DNA of 6,322 nucleotides from Cytophagales bacterium. GTDB taxonomy: Bacteria > Bacteroidota > Bacteroidia > Cytophagales > Cyclobacteriaceae. The translations under genes and the position numbers were made by a program. Below, in pieces: positions 1 through 6,322 of this stretch. Position 1 is the stretch's first letter. Each line of letters opens with the position of its first letter. The notes beneath the pieces are model-generated. The model did not search any database. It saw only the letters and a list, made by a program, of their open reading frames with translations, and was not told where the DNA came from. The stretch is from assembly GCA_003541895.1 (NCBI GenBank), contig DPLR01000341.1, positions 4,601 to 10,922 of the forward strand, given 5' to 3'.

Positions 1-1623
1 AATACCGAGGTGAAATAAATTGCGAGCCATCACTGCATTTGAGGATGGGATTACATTATCAAAGACTTCTTTCTTTTTGGCAATCAATTGCTCACTCGAC
101 AGCGAAGAGAAATGAAAATAATAATCTTCTTCATCAAGAAAATTTTCTAGCGTGTAGTTGGTCCACAGTTGGGCTTTCTGCAAATAGCTTTCATCAAAGG
201 TCACTTCATACAGAGAAATATAAGCACGAATTAAAAATGCATAATCCTCGAGAAAGCCTTCCGTGTTTGAACGTTTGTCTCTGTACGATCGAAAGACTTT
301 TCCGTTGAAGATCAAATGTTTTTCAATGAAGGAAATATTTTTTTGAGCAAGATCAAGAAAATCTTTTTCACCAAACGCCTTGTAACAATCGGTGAGTCCA
401 ACAATGGTCATCGCGTTCCAGCCCGTAAGGATTTTATCATCCAGCGAAGGCCGGGGTTTCTTTTCGCGGAAGGCGAACATTTTTTTCTTCGCGGATATTA
501 TCAAGTCTGTTTCTGTTTGTCCGGGCTCACAAATCAAAATATTTTGTCCGTGCTCCCAATTTCCTTCAGTCGTGCAATGGAAATAATTTGAGACTTCTTC
601 TTTATCCGCCCCAACAGCCTGTTCAAATTCATTCCACGTCCACGTATAAAATTTTCCTTCTACACCTTCGCTGTCTGCATCAAGCGCAGAGTAAAATCCT
701 CCTTCGGCATGAGTCATTTCGCGCTTCAACCAACCAATTGTTTCGTAAACAACCGATTTGAATTGTTCGTCTTTTGTAATGGCAAACGCTTCTGCATACA
801 AACTCAGCAACTGCGCATTGTCGTAAAGCATTTTTTCAAAATGAGGCGCGAACCATTGGCCATCTACCGAATAACGTGAGAAACCTCCACCCAATTGATC
901 GTACAACCCAGCGCGCGTCATCTGCTTCAGTGTATGCAAAGTCATCTCGAGCGCGGCATCATTTTTCGATGAAAAATAATATCGTAATAGCCAAAGCCAA
1001 ACTGCCGGCATTACAAACTTTGGAGCTTTCGCCAACCCACCCCACTTCTTGTCAAACCTGGATTGAACCAATTCAAATGAGTCTTTAATTTTTTCCAAAT
1101 TGAAAATAGCAGCATTCGTGTCTTTCGCATAACGATCGAGTTCACTTCGCTGAAGATGACTGGCCAGCTCGTCTGCCGACTGATTGATTTCACTTCGCTT
1201 AGCTTCAAAAGTGTAAGCAATCTGCGCCAGCAGTTGAATCCAATTTTGTGGAGGAAAATACGTGCCTCCATAAAAAGGCTTTTGATCGGGTGTTAAAAAA
1301 ACGTTCAGAGGCCAACCTCCATTCATACCCATTGCCTGCACCGCATCCATATAAATCTGATCAAGATCAGGCCGCTCTTCGCGATCGACTTTGATGCACA
1401 CAAAACTTTTATTCATCACTTCGGCCACTTCATTGTTCTCAAACGACTGGTGTTCCATTACGTGGCACCAATGACATGACGAGTAACCAATGCTCACTAA
1501 AATCGGTTTATCCAAATTCTTTGCTTCGTTCAACGCTTCCTCGCCCCACTCCTGCCAGTTCACGGGGTTGTGTGCATGCTGCAGCAAATAAGGAGACGTG
1601 GAATGAATGAGTTTGTTGGGCAT
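1..1623 (-). CDS. Thioredoxin-domain protein of the YyaL/SSP411 (DUF255) family, C-terminus cut by window edge
   Basis: The reading frame is unbroken for 541 codons from an ATG at 1623 to the window edge, with no stop. The N-terminus carries the family hallmark ([25 protein letters not shown]; key residues SPYLLQHA at about 10-17 and NPVNW at 19-23). A thioredoxin-like domain follows, with the motif CHWC at residues 50-53, then KVDREERPD at 78-86 and [11 protein letters not shown] at 102-112. The rest resembles the six-hairpin (alpha/alpha) glycosidase-like part of the family: [10 protein letters not shown] at 245-254, [13 protein letters not shown] at 260-272, ALDADSEG at 313-320 and GWNAM at 401-405. 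Family members are usually about 670-700 residues, so some 130-150 residues are missing on the left. The biochemical role of this family is poorly established; a redox or sugar-related activity is only inferred from the folds. No signal peptide is visible, so it is probably cytoplasmic. An in-frame TAA lies upstream with no other ATG between, so the start is well fixed. It lies 64 bp downstream of the GSCFA gene and may be co-transcribed. Confidence 0.93.
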   Translation of the reverse strand, partial: MPNKLIHSTSPYLLQHAHNPVNWQEWGEEALNEAKNLDKPILVSIGYSSCHWCHVMEHQSFENNEVAEVMNKSFVCIKVDREERPDLDQIYMDAVQAMGMNGGWPLNVFLTPDQKPFYGGTYFPPQNWIQLLAQIAYTFEAKRSEINQSADELASHLQRSELDRYAKDTNAAIFNLEKIKDSFELVQSRFDKKWGGLAKAPKFVMPAVWLWLLRYYFSSKNDAALEMTLHTLKQMTRAGLYDQLGGGFSRYSVDGQWFAPHFEKMLYDNAQLLSLYAEAFAITKDEQFKSVVYETIGWLKREMTHAEGGFYSALDADSEGVEGKFYTWTWNEFEQAVGADKEEVSNYFHCTTEGNWEHGQNILICEPGQTETDLIISAKKKMFAFREKKPRPSLDDKILTGWNAMTIVGLTDCYKAFGEKDFLDLAQKNISFIEKHLIFNGKVFRSYRDKRSNTEGFLEDYAFLIRAYISLYEVTFDESYLQKAQLWTNYTLENFLDEEDYYFHFSSLSSEQLIAKKKEVFDNVIPSSNAVMARNLFHLGI

Positions 1624-1665
1624 ATTCTGGATTCTGGATTCTGGATTCTTGATTCTTGATTCTGG
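1624..1665. repeat. Six-copy heptanucleotide tandem repeat abutting a start codon
   Basis: Six consecutive 7-bp units fill this stretch: ATTCTGG three times, ATTCTTG twice, then ATTCTGG once (plus-strand sense). The array ends at the base next to the ATG of the thioredoxin-domain gene on the minus strand, so it takes the place of the ribosome-binding region; read in the gene's sense the units are CCAGAAT and CAAGAAT. No Shine-Dalgarno sequence lies between the array and the start. The unit length is not a multiple of three. The array lies outside the coding frame, so a change in copy number would alter leader length rather than the protein. Confidence 0.9.
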
Positions 1666-1687
1666 ATATGAGTTGCTGGTCTGTTAT

Positions 1688-2665
1688 CTATTGTACGATT
1701 TGTGATTTGATCATTTCGATTTCATTCTTGACATCCATTAGACTTTTCAAGCTCTCCAATTTTAATAAAAGAGATTGCAAAAATTTTTGATGACTTGCTG
1801 ATTCAACATGAAAGGGTTTGTGATTCAAATCCGCTTTGATCTTTTTCCATTCTGAAATAAATTTCTTGGTGGGTTCATCAAAATACGCATCAGCGAATTT
1901 CTGCCAAATGTATTCTGCTGCTTCCTCGATTGGATGTATCCGATCCGTTTTAAAAAATCGGTAGTCGCGCAAGTCGTCTAACAAAATTTCGTAGGCAGGA
2001 AAATAATCAACATTGGGAAATCGGTTTGTTAGAGTGTGGCAGGCAACACGCAATATCGATTTGCTCACTGAATTCAATTCCAAGGTATCTTTCAAATGCC
2101 TAACGGGACTTACCGTGAGAATAATTCTTGCGTTGGGATTTATTTGCGTTAACCGCGAATAAAATTGACCGAACGACTCAACGATTTCATTTTCAGTAAG
2201 TAAACATTTTTCAAATAATGCCGAAGGTTGCTTGTGGCAATTGGCTACAATTTCTCCTGACGATTTTAACTTGTAGACAAATGCTGTTCCGTAGGTAATC
2301 ACGATTCGCTTGGTCGATTTCAAAAACAGAGACGCTTCGGCAATCAAATTTTGAACCTTCTGTTCCAGATCATTTTTATTCAACGATGAAACCGAAGAAT
2401 GAAAATCGTAATTCAAAAAAACATCTTCATGATTCAGATAGCTTGAAGAAGCCGGCAATTGATTTTGCAATCCAAACTGAAGAAGGCGATGAATTGAAAT
2501 CGGATTATAAACCGTACCAAACCGATTCTTCCAAATCAAAAATTTATTTTCGATCAATTGCTGACCCAATTCATCCGAGAAACAAGAACCGATCGTAAAA
2601 ATCGGATCCGAATACCCGATCTTATTCTTCGCTTCCTTTACGTTCAATTCGGTTCGCCATTCCAT
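1688..2665 (-). CDS. GSCFA domain-containing protein (SGNH-hydrolase-like)
   Basis: This 325-residue protein matches the GSCFA family (Pfam GSCFA), named for a conserved N-terminal motif. Here the motif reads GSCFS at residues 26-30, with Ser27 in the position expected for an SGNH-type nucleophile. Other family blocks are NRFGTVYNPISI at 47-58, YGTAFVY at 125-131, CHKQP at 143-147, TVSPVRHLKD at 184-193 and DRIHP at 241-245. The Asp-x-x-His in the last block (D241, H244) resembles the C-terminal catalytic pair of SGNH esterases. The family is common in Bacteroidota, but its substrate is not known to me; an esterase or acyltransferase role is inference. There is no signal peptide or membrane segment, so it is probably cytoplasmic. 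The last 45 or so residues are charged and leucine-rich and probably form a helix. The ATG start is supported by the typical family spacing from the N-terminus to the GSCFA motif. It is transcribed divergently from the exonuclease gene. Confidence 0.9.
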   Translation of the reverse strand: MEWRTELNVKEAKNKIGYSDPIFTIGSCFSDELGQQLIENKFLIWKNRFGTVYNPISIHRLLQFGLQNQLPASSSYLNHEDVFLNYDFHSSVSSLNKNDLEQKVQNLIAEASLFLKSTKRIVITYGTAFVYKLKSSGEIVANCHKQPSALFEKCLLTENEIVESFGQFYSRLTQINPNARIILTVSPVRHLKDTLELNSVSKSILRVACHTLTNRFPNVDYFPAYEILLDDLRDYRFFKTDRIHPIEEAAEYIWQKFADAYFDEPTKKFISEWKKIKADLNHKPFHVESASHQKFLQSLLLKLESLKSLMDVKNEIEMIKSQIVQ

Positions 2666-2739
2666 AAGCGTTAATATACTACATCCTCAATTCTATATTC
2701 AAACTACTTTTTCTAATTTTCGAAATTAAACAACAGCTC
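2666..2739. promoter_or_regulatory. Divergent intergenic region, presumed promoters for both flanking genes
   Basis: These 74 AT-rich bases separate the starts of two divergent genes and must serve both. Toward the exonuclease gene, TACTTTTT (2705-2712) and TAATTTTC (2714-2721) each match the Bacteroidota -7 consensus TAnnTTTG at all but one position, but no clear upstream TTTG element is present. Toward the GSCFA gene there is a TTTG (minus strand, about 2703-2700) and a weak TATATTAA about 21 bases downstream, which would give an almost leaderless transcript. Neither start codon has a Shine-Dalgarno sequence. The function follows from the layout; the exact elements are weak guesses. Confidence 0.35.
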
Positions 2740-3507
2740 ATGCACCTGGTATCGTGGAATGTGAATGGCATACGCGCCATTGTAAAAAAAGAATTTGTAA
2801 ATAATGTTCGCGCCATGGCGCCAGATGTGCTTTGTCTACAAGAAACAAAAGCAGCCGAAGATGAAGTTTACGCTACGTGCGAGCTTCTGCCCGAATACAA
2901 AGTGTACGCCAACTCATCGAAAGCGCGTAAAGGTTATAGCGGCACAGCCATACTTAGCAAAGAAGAACCGATCAATGTTTCGTACGATTTGGGTCTGGAA
3001 GATCACGACCAGGAAGGCCGCGTGATCACGGCAGAGTATCCACAGTTTTTTTTAGTGACGGTTTATACACCCAATGCGGGTGACGGTTTGAAGCGCTTGG
3101 ATTACCGCCAAACGTGGGACGTTGAGTTTCGCGAATATTTGCAATGGCTGATGCGCAGAAAACCTGTGATTGCGTGTGGCGATTTTAATGTGGCCCATCA
3201 AGCCATTGACATTGCGCGGCCCAAAGAAAATTACAACAAGAGTGCCGGTTACACACAAAAAGAAATTGATGGTTTTAGCGCGTTGTTGAGTGCGGGCTTT
3301 GTAGATACGTTCAGGCATTTTCATCCCACGAAAGTGAAATACACGTACTGGAATTTTGTAATCAGCGGCCGTGAAAAAGGAATTGGCTGGCGCATTGATC
3401 ATTTTTTAGTAAACCAAAAAATTCTTTCACAGGTAACAGAAGCCTCGGTGTTTGATCAATACCATGGATCGGATCATTGTCCGGTAGGATTGATGATTGG
3501 AAGATAA
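2740..3507 (+). CDS. xth: Exodeoxyribonuclease III (AP endonuclease, ExoIII/APE1 family)
   Basis: The 255-residue product has the length and all the catalytic blocks of family 1 AP endonucleases, which cut DNA 5' of abasic sites and remove nucleotides from 3' ends in base-excision repair. Visible motifs are WNVNGIRA at 6-13 (Asn7), LQETK at 33-37 (metal-binding Glu35), GYSGTAI at 65-71, VYTPNAG at 108-114 (Tyr109), GDFNVAH at 147-153 (Asp148 and Asn150), WRIDHFLV at 217-224 (Asp220) and GSDHCPVGL at 243-251 (Asp245-His246). These align with N7, E34, Y109, D151, N153, D229 and D258-H259 of E. coli ExoIII, so the active site appears complete. It is a single-domain cytoplasmic enzyme. The start places the first beta strand (HLVSWNVNG) at the N-terminus as usual in the family. 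No Shine-Dalgarno sequence is visible. It appears to be transcribed alone: the neighbour upstream is divergent, and the best candidate downstream is convergent. Confidence 0.96.
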   Translation: MHLVSWNVNGIRAIVKKEFVNNVRAMAPDVLCLQETKAAEDEVYATCELLPEYKVYANSSKARKGYSGTAILSKEEPINVSYDLGLEDHDQEGRVITAEYPQFFLVTVYTPNAGDGLKRLDYRQTWDVEFREYLQWLMRRKPVIACGDFNVAHQAIDIARPKENYNKSAGYTQKEIDGFSALLSAGFVDTFRHFHPTKVKYTYWNFVISGREKGIGWRIDHFLVNQKILSQVTEASVFDQYHGSDHCPVGLMIGR

Positions 3508-3516
3508 TCTGGAGTA

Positions 3517-3690
3517 TCAACTAATAAATAAGTTAGGCATATCTGAGTCCACATAAATGAAATATTCATGCTTCTGCGAATTTGAAACAACTATCTTACC
3601 CGGTAACGGATCTCCAGAATTTAGCAAGTTGCACGAATGCATGAATAACCAACTTAAAAAAATCAGCGGTATTAACATTGCCTTTCTCAT
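3517..3690 (-). CDS. Candidate small lipoprotein, 57 residues, unknown function
   Basis: A minus-strand frame runs from an ATG at 3690 to a TGA at 3517-3519, with an in-frame TAA three codons upstream of the start, so the start is clear. The N-terminus looks like a lipoprotein signal peptide: a positive MRKAM, a hydrophobic core LIPLIFLSWLF, then MHSC with the lipid-modifiable Cys at residue 20. The mature part is 37-38 residues (CNLLNSGDPLPGK..., ending MPNLFIS), polar, with no motif I recognise. Its stop is 9 bp from the convergent exonuclease stop, a fit typical of real gene boundaries. Against it: the product is very short, no Shine-Dalgarno or clear promoter is visible (Shine-Dalgarno sequences are usually absent in this phylum), and a plus-strand frame overlaps it. 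It could be a real small lipoprotein, a truncated remnant of a longer one, or chance. Confidence 0.4.
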   Translation of the reverse strand: MRKAMLIPLIFLSWLFMHSCNLLNSGDPLPGKIVVSNSQKHEYFIYVDSDMPNLFIS

Positions 3691-3854
3691 TGTTACTTAT
3701 TTCATAGCAGAGTTACTCATCTCGAGAACTCTACACTTTCGAAGTCCAATCTACTTTGTTAAATCAACATCATCAAGTTGACTTCGATTTGTAACCAAAT
3801 ATTTCCCTATTCACCTGCTGCGAAAAATTTGGTCGAGCTATGTTTCTACTTTAA

Positions 3855-4205
3855 ATTCATCGTAAACCCATTTCACTCGTTTGCGAAAAACACCTCAGCG
3901 AAAGCATTTGCGTTGACCTAAAAAGCAACTATCCTTACGTGCGCCATAATCCGACCAACAATCTCATCAACTTTGCGTTTGTATGGCAAGAGAACCAAAT
4001 TGTTTTCTCGCCTACTCAACAAATGAAAATGATTATGACTACCATAAAAGATACGATACGTCAGGCTTCGTTATTTACTATGAACGGCTTGCCCGATCCG
4101 CGAATGATGCCTGGCTATGAAGCACCCAGACGAAAACACAAATCAAAATCAACGCCAACCTTTTTTTGGTTCGCGTTGGTATGGAGAAGATTGTCGTGGA
4201 GATAA
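3855..4205 (+). other. Unexplained open frame; hypothetical or decayed gene
   Basis: The plus frame is open from just after a TAA at 3852-3854 to a TAA at 4203-4205 (116 codons). It contains no early ATG; the best start is GTG at 3939, giving 88 residues. The part from about 3900 to 4125 looks protein-like (VDLKSNYPYVRHN, then NLINFAFVWQENQIVFSP, then NGLPDPRMMPGYEAP), whereas the last 27 codons are basic and tryptophan-rich and run through the hairpin at 4148-4180. I recognise no domain. It ends 14 bp from the convergent rnc stop. It may be the 3' part of a gene whose 5' end has decayed, a small GTG-started gene, or a chance frame. The 248 bp between its GTG and the lipoprotein candidate (3691-3938) show nothing else I can name. 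Confidence 0.25.
4124..4180 (-). terminator. Probable rho-independent terminator of the acpP-fabF-rnc operon
   Basis: Two arms, 4148-4160 and 4168-4180, pair over 13 positions with one C/C mismatch (4156/4172) and one G-T wobble, closing a 7-base homopolymer loop (A in the minus-strand transcript). Read on the minus strand the second arm is followed at once by a T-rich tract (TTTTGATTTGTGTTTTC). It lies about 40 bases past the rnc stop codon, which is the expected place. On the plus strand no T-tract follows the stem, so it is directional toward the rnc transcript. Confidence 0.6.
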
Positions 4206-4219
4206 TTTTCGGGTAAAGA

Positions 4220-4936
4220 TTAAATATTCAGCATCACGCAGGTTTTCTCTGCGGCATCTTGTTCGGCTTTCTTTTTGGTGAGGCCAAAGCCCAAGCCAAA
4301 AGCTTGGCCATCAATCACTGTCTGAGCAGAGAATTCGCGCTGACGGCCTTGGCGCCTTTCGGTGATTTCAAATTTGATTTCTTTGGAATTGCGCTGGGCC
4401 CACTCTATGATTTTGCTTTTGTGATTAGAGTCTGAACTGACTACTACTTCCAAATCAAAATGAGGCTGGATTAATTTGTCGATCACAAATTTTTTGCAAC
4501 GCAAATAACCTTTGTCGAGGTAGATGGCGCCCACCAAAGCTTCGAGCGTGTTACCCAGAATTACTTTTTGCAATTGTGTATTACGGCTATCGTACTGCAC
4601 AATGGAAGCAACGCCAATTTTTTTCGCCAGATTATTGAGCGACTCACGGTTCACAATGCGCGATCGAATCTCCGTAAGAAAACCTTCGTCTTTGAAGGGG
4701 TATTTTTTAAAAAGGTAATCGGCAACGGCTGCACCTAAAATGGCATCGCCTAAATATTCCAATCGTTCGTTGCTCTCACGAAAGCCTGCCACTTCTTTGG
4801 CTTTGCTACTGTGAATGGTGGCCAGTCTGTAAATTGCAAGATTAGAAGGAGTAAATCCGGCAATGGTTTTAATTGCCGCAATAATTTTCTTGTCTTCTTT
4901 AGTGCTGGACTTGGGGAAAGTCAGTAGGTTCCACAC
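4220..4936 (-). CDS. rnc: Ribonuclease III
   Basis: This 238-residue protein is RNase III, the double-strand-specific endoribonuclease that processes rRNA precursors and structured mRNAs. The catalytic domain covers about residues 15-160. It contains the family signature NERLEYLGDAIL at 56-67 (Glu60 and Asp64, matching E41 and D45 of E. coli) and GNTLEALVGAIYLD at 128-141, with the catalytic Glu132 (E117 of E. coli). Asn129 sits where E. coli has Asp114, which I recall as usual in this phylum. A C-terminal double-stranded RNA-binding domain spans about 171-237 and ends with KKKAEQDAAEKTCVML. The start is GTG (4936-4934): no ATG occurs in frame until residue 235, and a GGAG (minus strand 4948-4945) lies 8 bases upstream. 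Only 5 bp separate it from the fabF stop, so the two are probably co-transcribed and translationally coupled. The gene seems to be the last of its operon. Confidence 0.96.
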   Translation of the reverse strand: MWNLLTFPKSSTKEDKKIIAAIKTIAGFTPSNLAIYRLATIHSSKAKEVAGFRESNERLEYLGDAILGAAVADYLFKKYPFKDEGFLTEIRSRIVNRESLNNLAKKIGVASIVQYDSRNTQLQKVILGNTLEALVGAIYLDKGYLRCKKFVIDKLIQPHFDLEVVVSSDSNHKSKIIEWAQRNSKEIKFEITERRQGRQREFSAQTVIDGQAFGLGFGLTKKKAEQDAAEKTCVMLNI

Positions 4937-4941
4937 AAGGA

Positions 4942-6192
4942 CTACTCCGCTTTTTTGATAAGAATAGAAAAATTATGACCACCAAAACCGAACGTATTGC
5001 TCAGCGCAATATTCACTTTGCGTTGTTGCGCTTGGTTGAAAGTAAGGTTGAGTTTAGAATCCAACTCGGGGTCATCGGTAAAATGATTGATGGTAGGCGG
5101 AACAATGCTTTCGTTGATGGCCAGTAGGCAAGCAATGGTCTCAACGGCACCGGCAGCACCCAACAAGTGACCAGTCATGCTCTTGGTAGAACTGATGTTC
5201 ATCTTGTAGGCATGTTCGCCAAAAACTTTTTGAATAGCGCGGATCTCACCCACATCGCCAAGCGGTGTTGAGGTGCCGTGGGTATTCACATAATCTACAT
5301 CTTCTGGTTTAATACCAGCTTCTTCCAGTGCATACTCCATTACTTTGATAATGCCTGCGCCTTCCGGATGCGGAGCAGTAATGTGGTAAGCATCAGAGCT
5401 CATTCCACCGCCAATGATTTCACCTAAAATTTTTGCACCGCGCTTTTTGGCGTGCTCATATTCTTCCAGAATCAACGCACCCGCACCTTCGCCCAAAACA
5501 AAACCATCACGGTCTTTATCATAGGGACGAGAAGCCGTTTCGGGTGTATCATTTCTTTCGGAGAGAGCTTTCAGCGCATTAAACCCACCAACACCGGCAA
5601 TACAAACGGCTGCTTCCGATCCGCCAGACACAATAATATCAGCTTTACCTAATTTCAAATAGGTATAAGCATCATAGATTGCGTTGGTAGAAGAGGCGCA
5701 AGCAGAAACTGTAACGTAGTTCGGTCCGCGGAATCCGTACTTAATGGAGATGTGACCTGCACTCAGGTCGGGGATCATCTTAGGAATGAAGAAAGGATTG
5801 AAACGTGGGGTGCCATCGCCTTTAGCAAAGGATATCACCTCTTCCTGAAAAGTGAACAACCCTCCGATGCCCGAACCCCAGATAACGCCTACGCGGTCAA
5901 GGTTTAAATCGGCCAGCGGAAGGTTGGCATTTTTTATGGCTTCATCTACTACGGCCATCGCATATTGCGTGAACAAATCCATCTTGCGCGCTTCTTTGCG
6001 GTCCATGAATTTTTCAGGATCAAAACCTTTTACCTCGCAGGCAAACTTGGTTTTGAATTTGGTGGTATCAAACTTCGTAATGGGTGCAGCTCCACTTTTC
6101 CCATTTTTCAATCCATCCCAATATTCATGGAGTGTATTGCCAATAGCTGTAAGTGCGCCTGCGCCAGTAATTACTACCCGTTTGAAAGCCAT
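4942..6192 (-). CDS. fabF: 3-oxoacyl-[acyl-carrier-protein] synthase II
   Basis: The 416-residue product has the length and full motif set of KAS II, the condensing enzyme that adds malonyl-ACP units to a growing acyl-ACP chain in type II fatty-acid synthesis. The catalytic triad is complete: Cys165 in VSACASSTNA, His305 in NTHGTSTPLGD and His342 in KSMTGHLLGAAG, with the conserved Lys337 in the same block. Other landmarks are the N-terminal KRVVITGAGALTAIGNT, WGSGIGG at 105-111, SRPYDKDRDGFVLGEGAG at 221-238 and the C-terminal NTFGFGGHN at 399-407, whose first Phe (401) matches the substrate gate (F400) of E. coli FabF. It is cytoplasmic. The start ATG at 6192 gives the standard N-terminus MAFKRVVITG and lies 22 bp after the acpP stop. 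No Shine-Dalgarno sequence is visible in that spacer. It is the middle gene of acpP-fabF-rnc, directly downstream of its substrate carrier. Confidence 0.97.
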   Translation of the reverse strand: MAFKRVVITGAGALTAIGNTLHEYWDGLKNGKSGAAPITKFDTTKFKTKFACEVKGFDPEKFMDRKEARKMDLFTQYAMAVVDEAIKNANLPLADLNLDRVGVIWGSGIGGLFTFQEEVISFAKGDGTPRFNPFFIPKMIPDLSAGHISIKYGFRGPNYVTVSACASSTNAIYDAYTYLKLGKADIIVSGGSEAAVCIAGVGGFNALKALSERNDTPETASRPYDKDRDGFVLGEGAGALILEEYEHAKKRGAKILGEIIGGGMSSDAYHITAPHPEGAGIIKVMEYALEEAGIKPEDVDYVNTHGTSTPLGDVGEIRAIQKVFGEHAYKMNISSTKSMTGHLLGAAGAVETIACLLAINESIVPPTINHFTDDPELDSKLNLTFNQAQQRKVNIALSNTFGFGGHNFSILIKKAE

Positions 6193-6214
6193 GCGGTGAC
6201 GTAGTATTGATGAT

Positions 6215-6322
6215 TTATTTCTTCACGTTTTCTTCCAAGTAAGAAATCGCCTGACCTACGGTCGCGATATTCTCAGCCTGGTCGTCTGGAATAGAGATGT
6301 TGAATTCTTTTTCGAACTCCAT
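6215..6322 (-). CDS. acpP: Acyl carrier protein, C-terminal 35 residues (N-terminus outside window)
   Basis: The last 35 codons and the TAA stop of an acyl carrier protein are present. The residues [19 protein letters not shown] followed by [16 protein letters not shown] match the second half of ACP: the end of helix II, the IPD(D/E)xAE loop and helix III, and the final helix. The carrier protein holds growing acyl chains on a phosphopantetheine attached to the Ser of a DSL motif, which in this family lies shortly before the window edge and is not visible. The ATG at the edge (6322-6320) is the internal Met that usually precedes this block, not the start. The gene is followed after 22 bp by fabF, the usual arrangement. 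Confidence 0.95.
   Translation of the reverse strand: MEFEKEFNISIPDDQAENIATVGQAISYLEENVKK

Noticed and set aside
39..591. Three plus-strand frames within the first 600 bases (39-308, 316-591, 392-586)
   Set aside because: They lie opposite the continuous, clearly conserved YyaL-family reading frame and read as low-plausibility shadow translations.
1011..1271. Minus-strand frame of 86 residues
   Set aside because: It is in a different frame from the conserved 541-codon YyaL-family frame that covers the same bases without interruption.
3052..3402. Minus-strand frame of 116 residues
   Set aside because: It is antisense to the exonuclease III gene, whose catalytic motifs occupy the plus frame; no motif or family resemblance is seen in the antisense product.
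3519..3536. Short inverted repeat AACT...AGTT after the exonuclease stop, considered as a terminator
   Set aside because: The stem is only about four A/T-rich pairs with no following T-tract, too weak to call.
3557..3781. Plus-strand frame of 74 residues with a hydrophobic segment (IAFLIVTYFIAELLIS)
   Set aside because: It overlaps the minus-strand lipoprotein candidate, which has the better-defined features (signal peptide, lipobox, tight fit to the neighbouring stop). No family resemblance or ribosome-binding site supports the plus frame, though it cannot be fully excluded.
4078..4200. Minus-strand frame downstream of rnc that reads like a signal peptide (TKKRLALILICVFVWVLHSQ)
   Set aside because: It has no ATG before the hydrophobic part, stops after about 40 codons, and its charged and hydrophobic residues come from the terminator hairpin and T-rich tract.
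5852..6204. Plus-strand frames of 115 and 79 residues opposite fabF
   Set aside because: Antisense shadows of the conserved fabF coding sequence, with no start signal or domain.

Overview
The window looks like a chromosomal segment of a member of the Bacteroidota, most likely a Cytophagales-type organism. The evidence is the gene order acpP-fabF-rnc, a GSCFA-family protein of the Bacteroidota type, a Bacteroidota-style RNase III (Asn in place of one of the acidic active-site residues of E. coli), and the general lack of Shine-Dalgarno sequences before start codons. The genus-level placement is an impression from protein style, not the result of a search.

Left part (1-2665, minus strand): a GSCFA-domain protein (1688-2665) is followed after 64 bp by a large thioredoxin-domain protein of the YyaL/SSP411 (DUF255) family, which starts at 1623 and runs off the left edge. 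The spacer between them is mostly a six-unit heptanucleotide tandem repeat that abuts the start codon of the thioredoxin-domain gene. Centre (2666-3507): a 74-bp divergent promoter region, then an exodeoxyribonuclease III gene on the plus strand. Centre right (3508-4219): about 710 bp with no recognisable conserved gene. It holds a candidate 57-residue lipoprotein on the minus strand whose stop lies 9 bp from the end of the exonuclease gene, a weak plus-strand open frame (3855-4205), and a hairpin followed by a T-rich tract that fits a terminator for the operon on the right. Right part (4220-6322, minus strand): the tail of acpP, then fabF, then rnc, closely packed as one operon transcribed right to left.

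Functionally, the right-hand operon joins fatty-acid synthesis (acyl carrier protein and the ketoacyl-ACP synthase that elongates it) to RNA processing (RNase III), a linkage common in bacteria. rnc begins with GTG and has a Shine-Dalgarno-like GGAG inside the last codons of fabF, which suggests translational coupling. Exonuclease III is an independent DNA-repair gene. The window is mostly ordinary housekeeping sequence. The items worth a second look are the heptamer array at a start codon, the small lipoprotein candidate and the unexplained open frame in the 3.5-4.2 kb gap. I saw no mobile element, CRISPR array, tRNA or rRNA.
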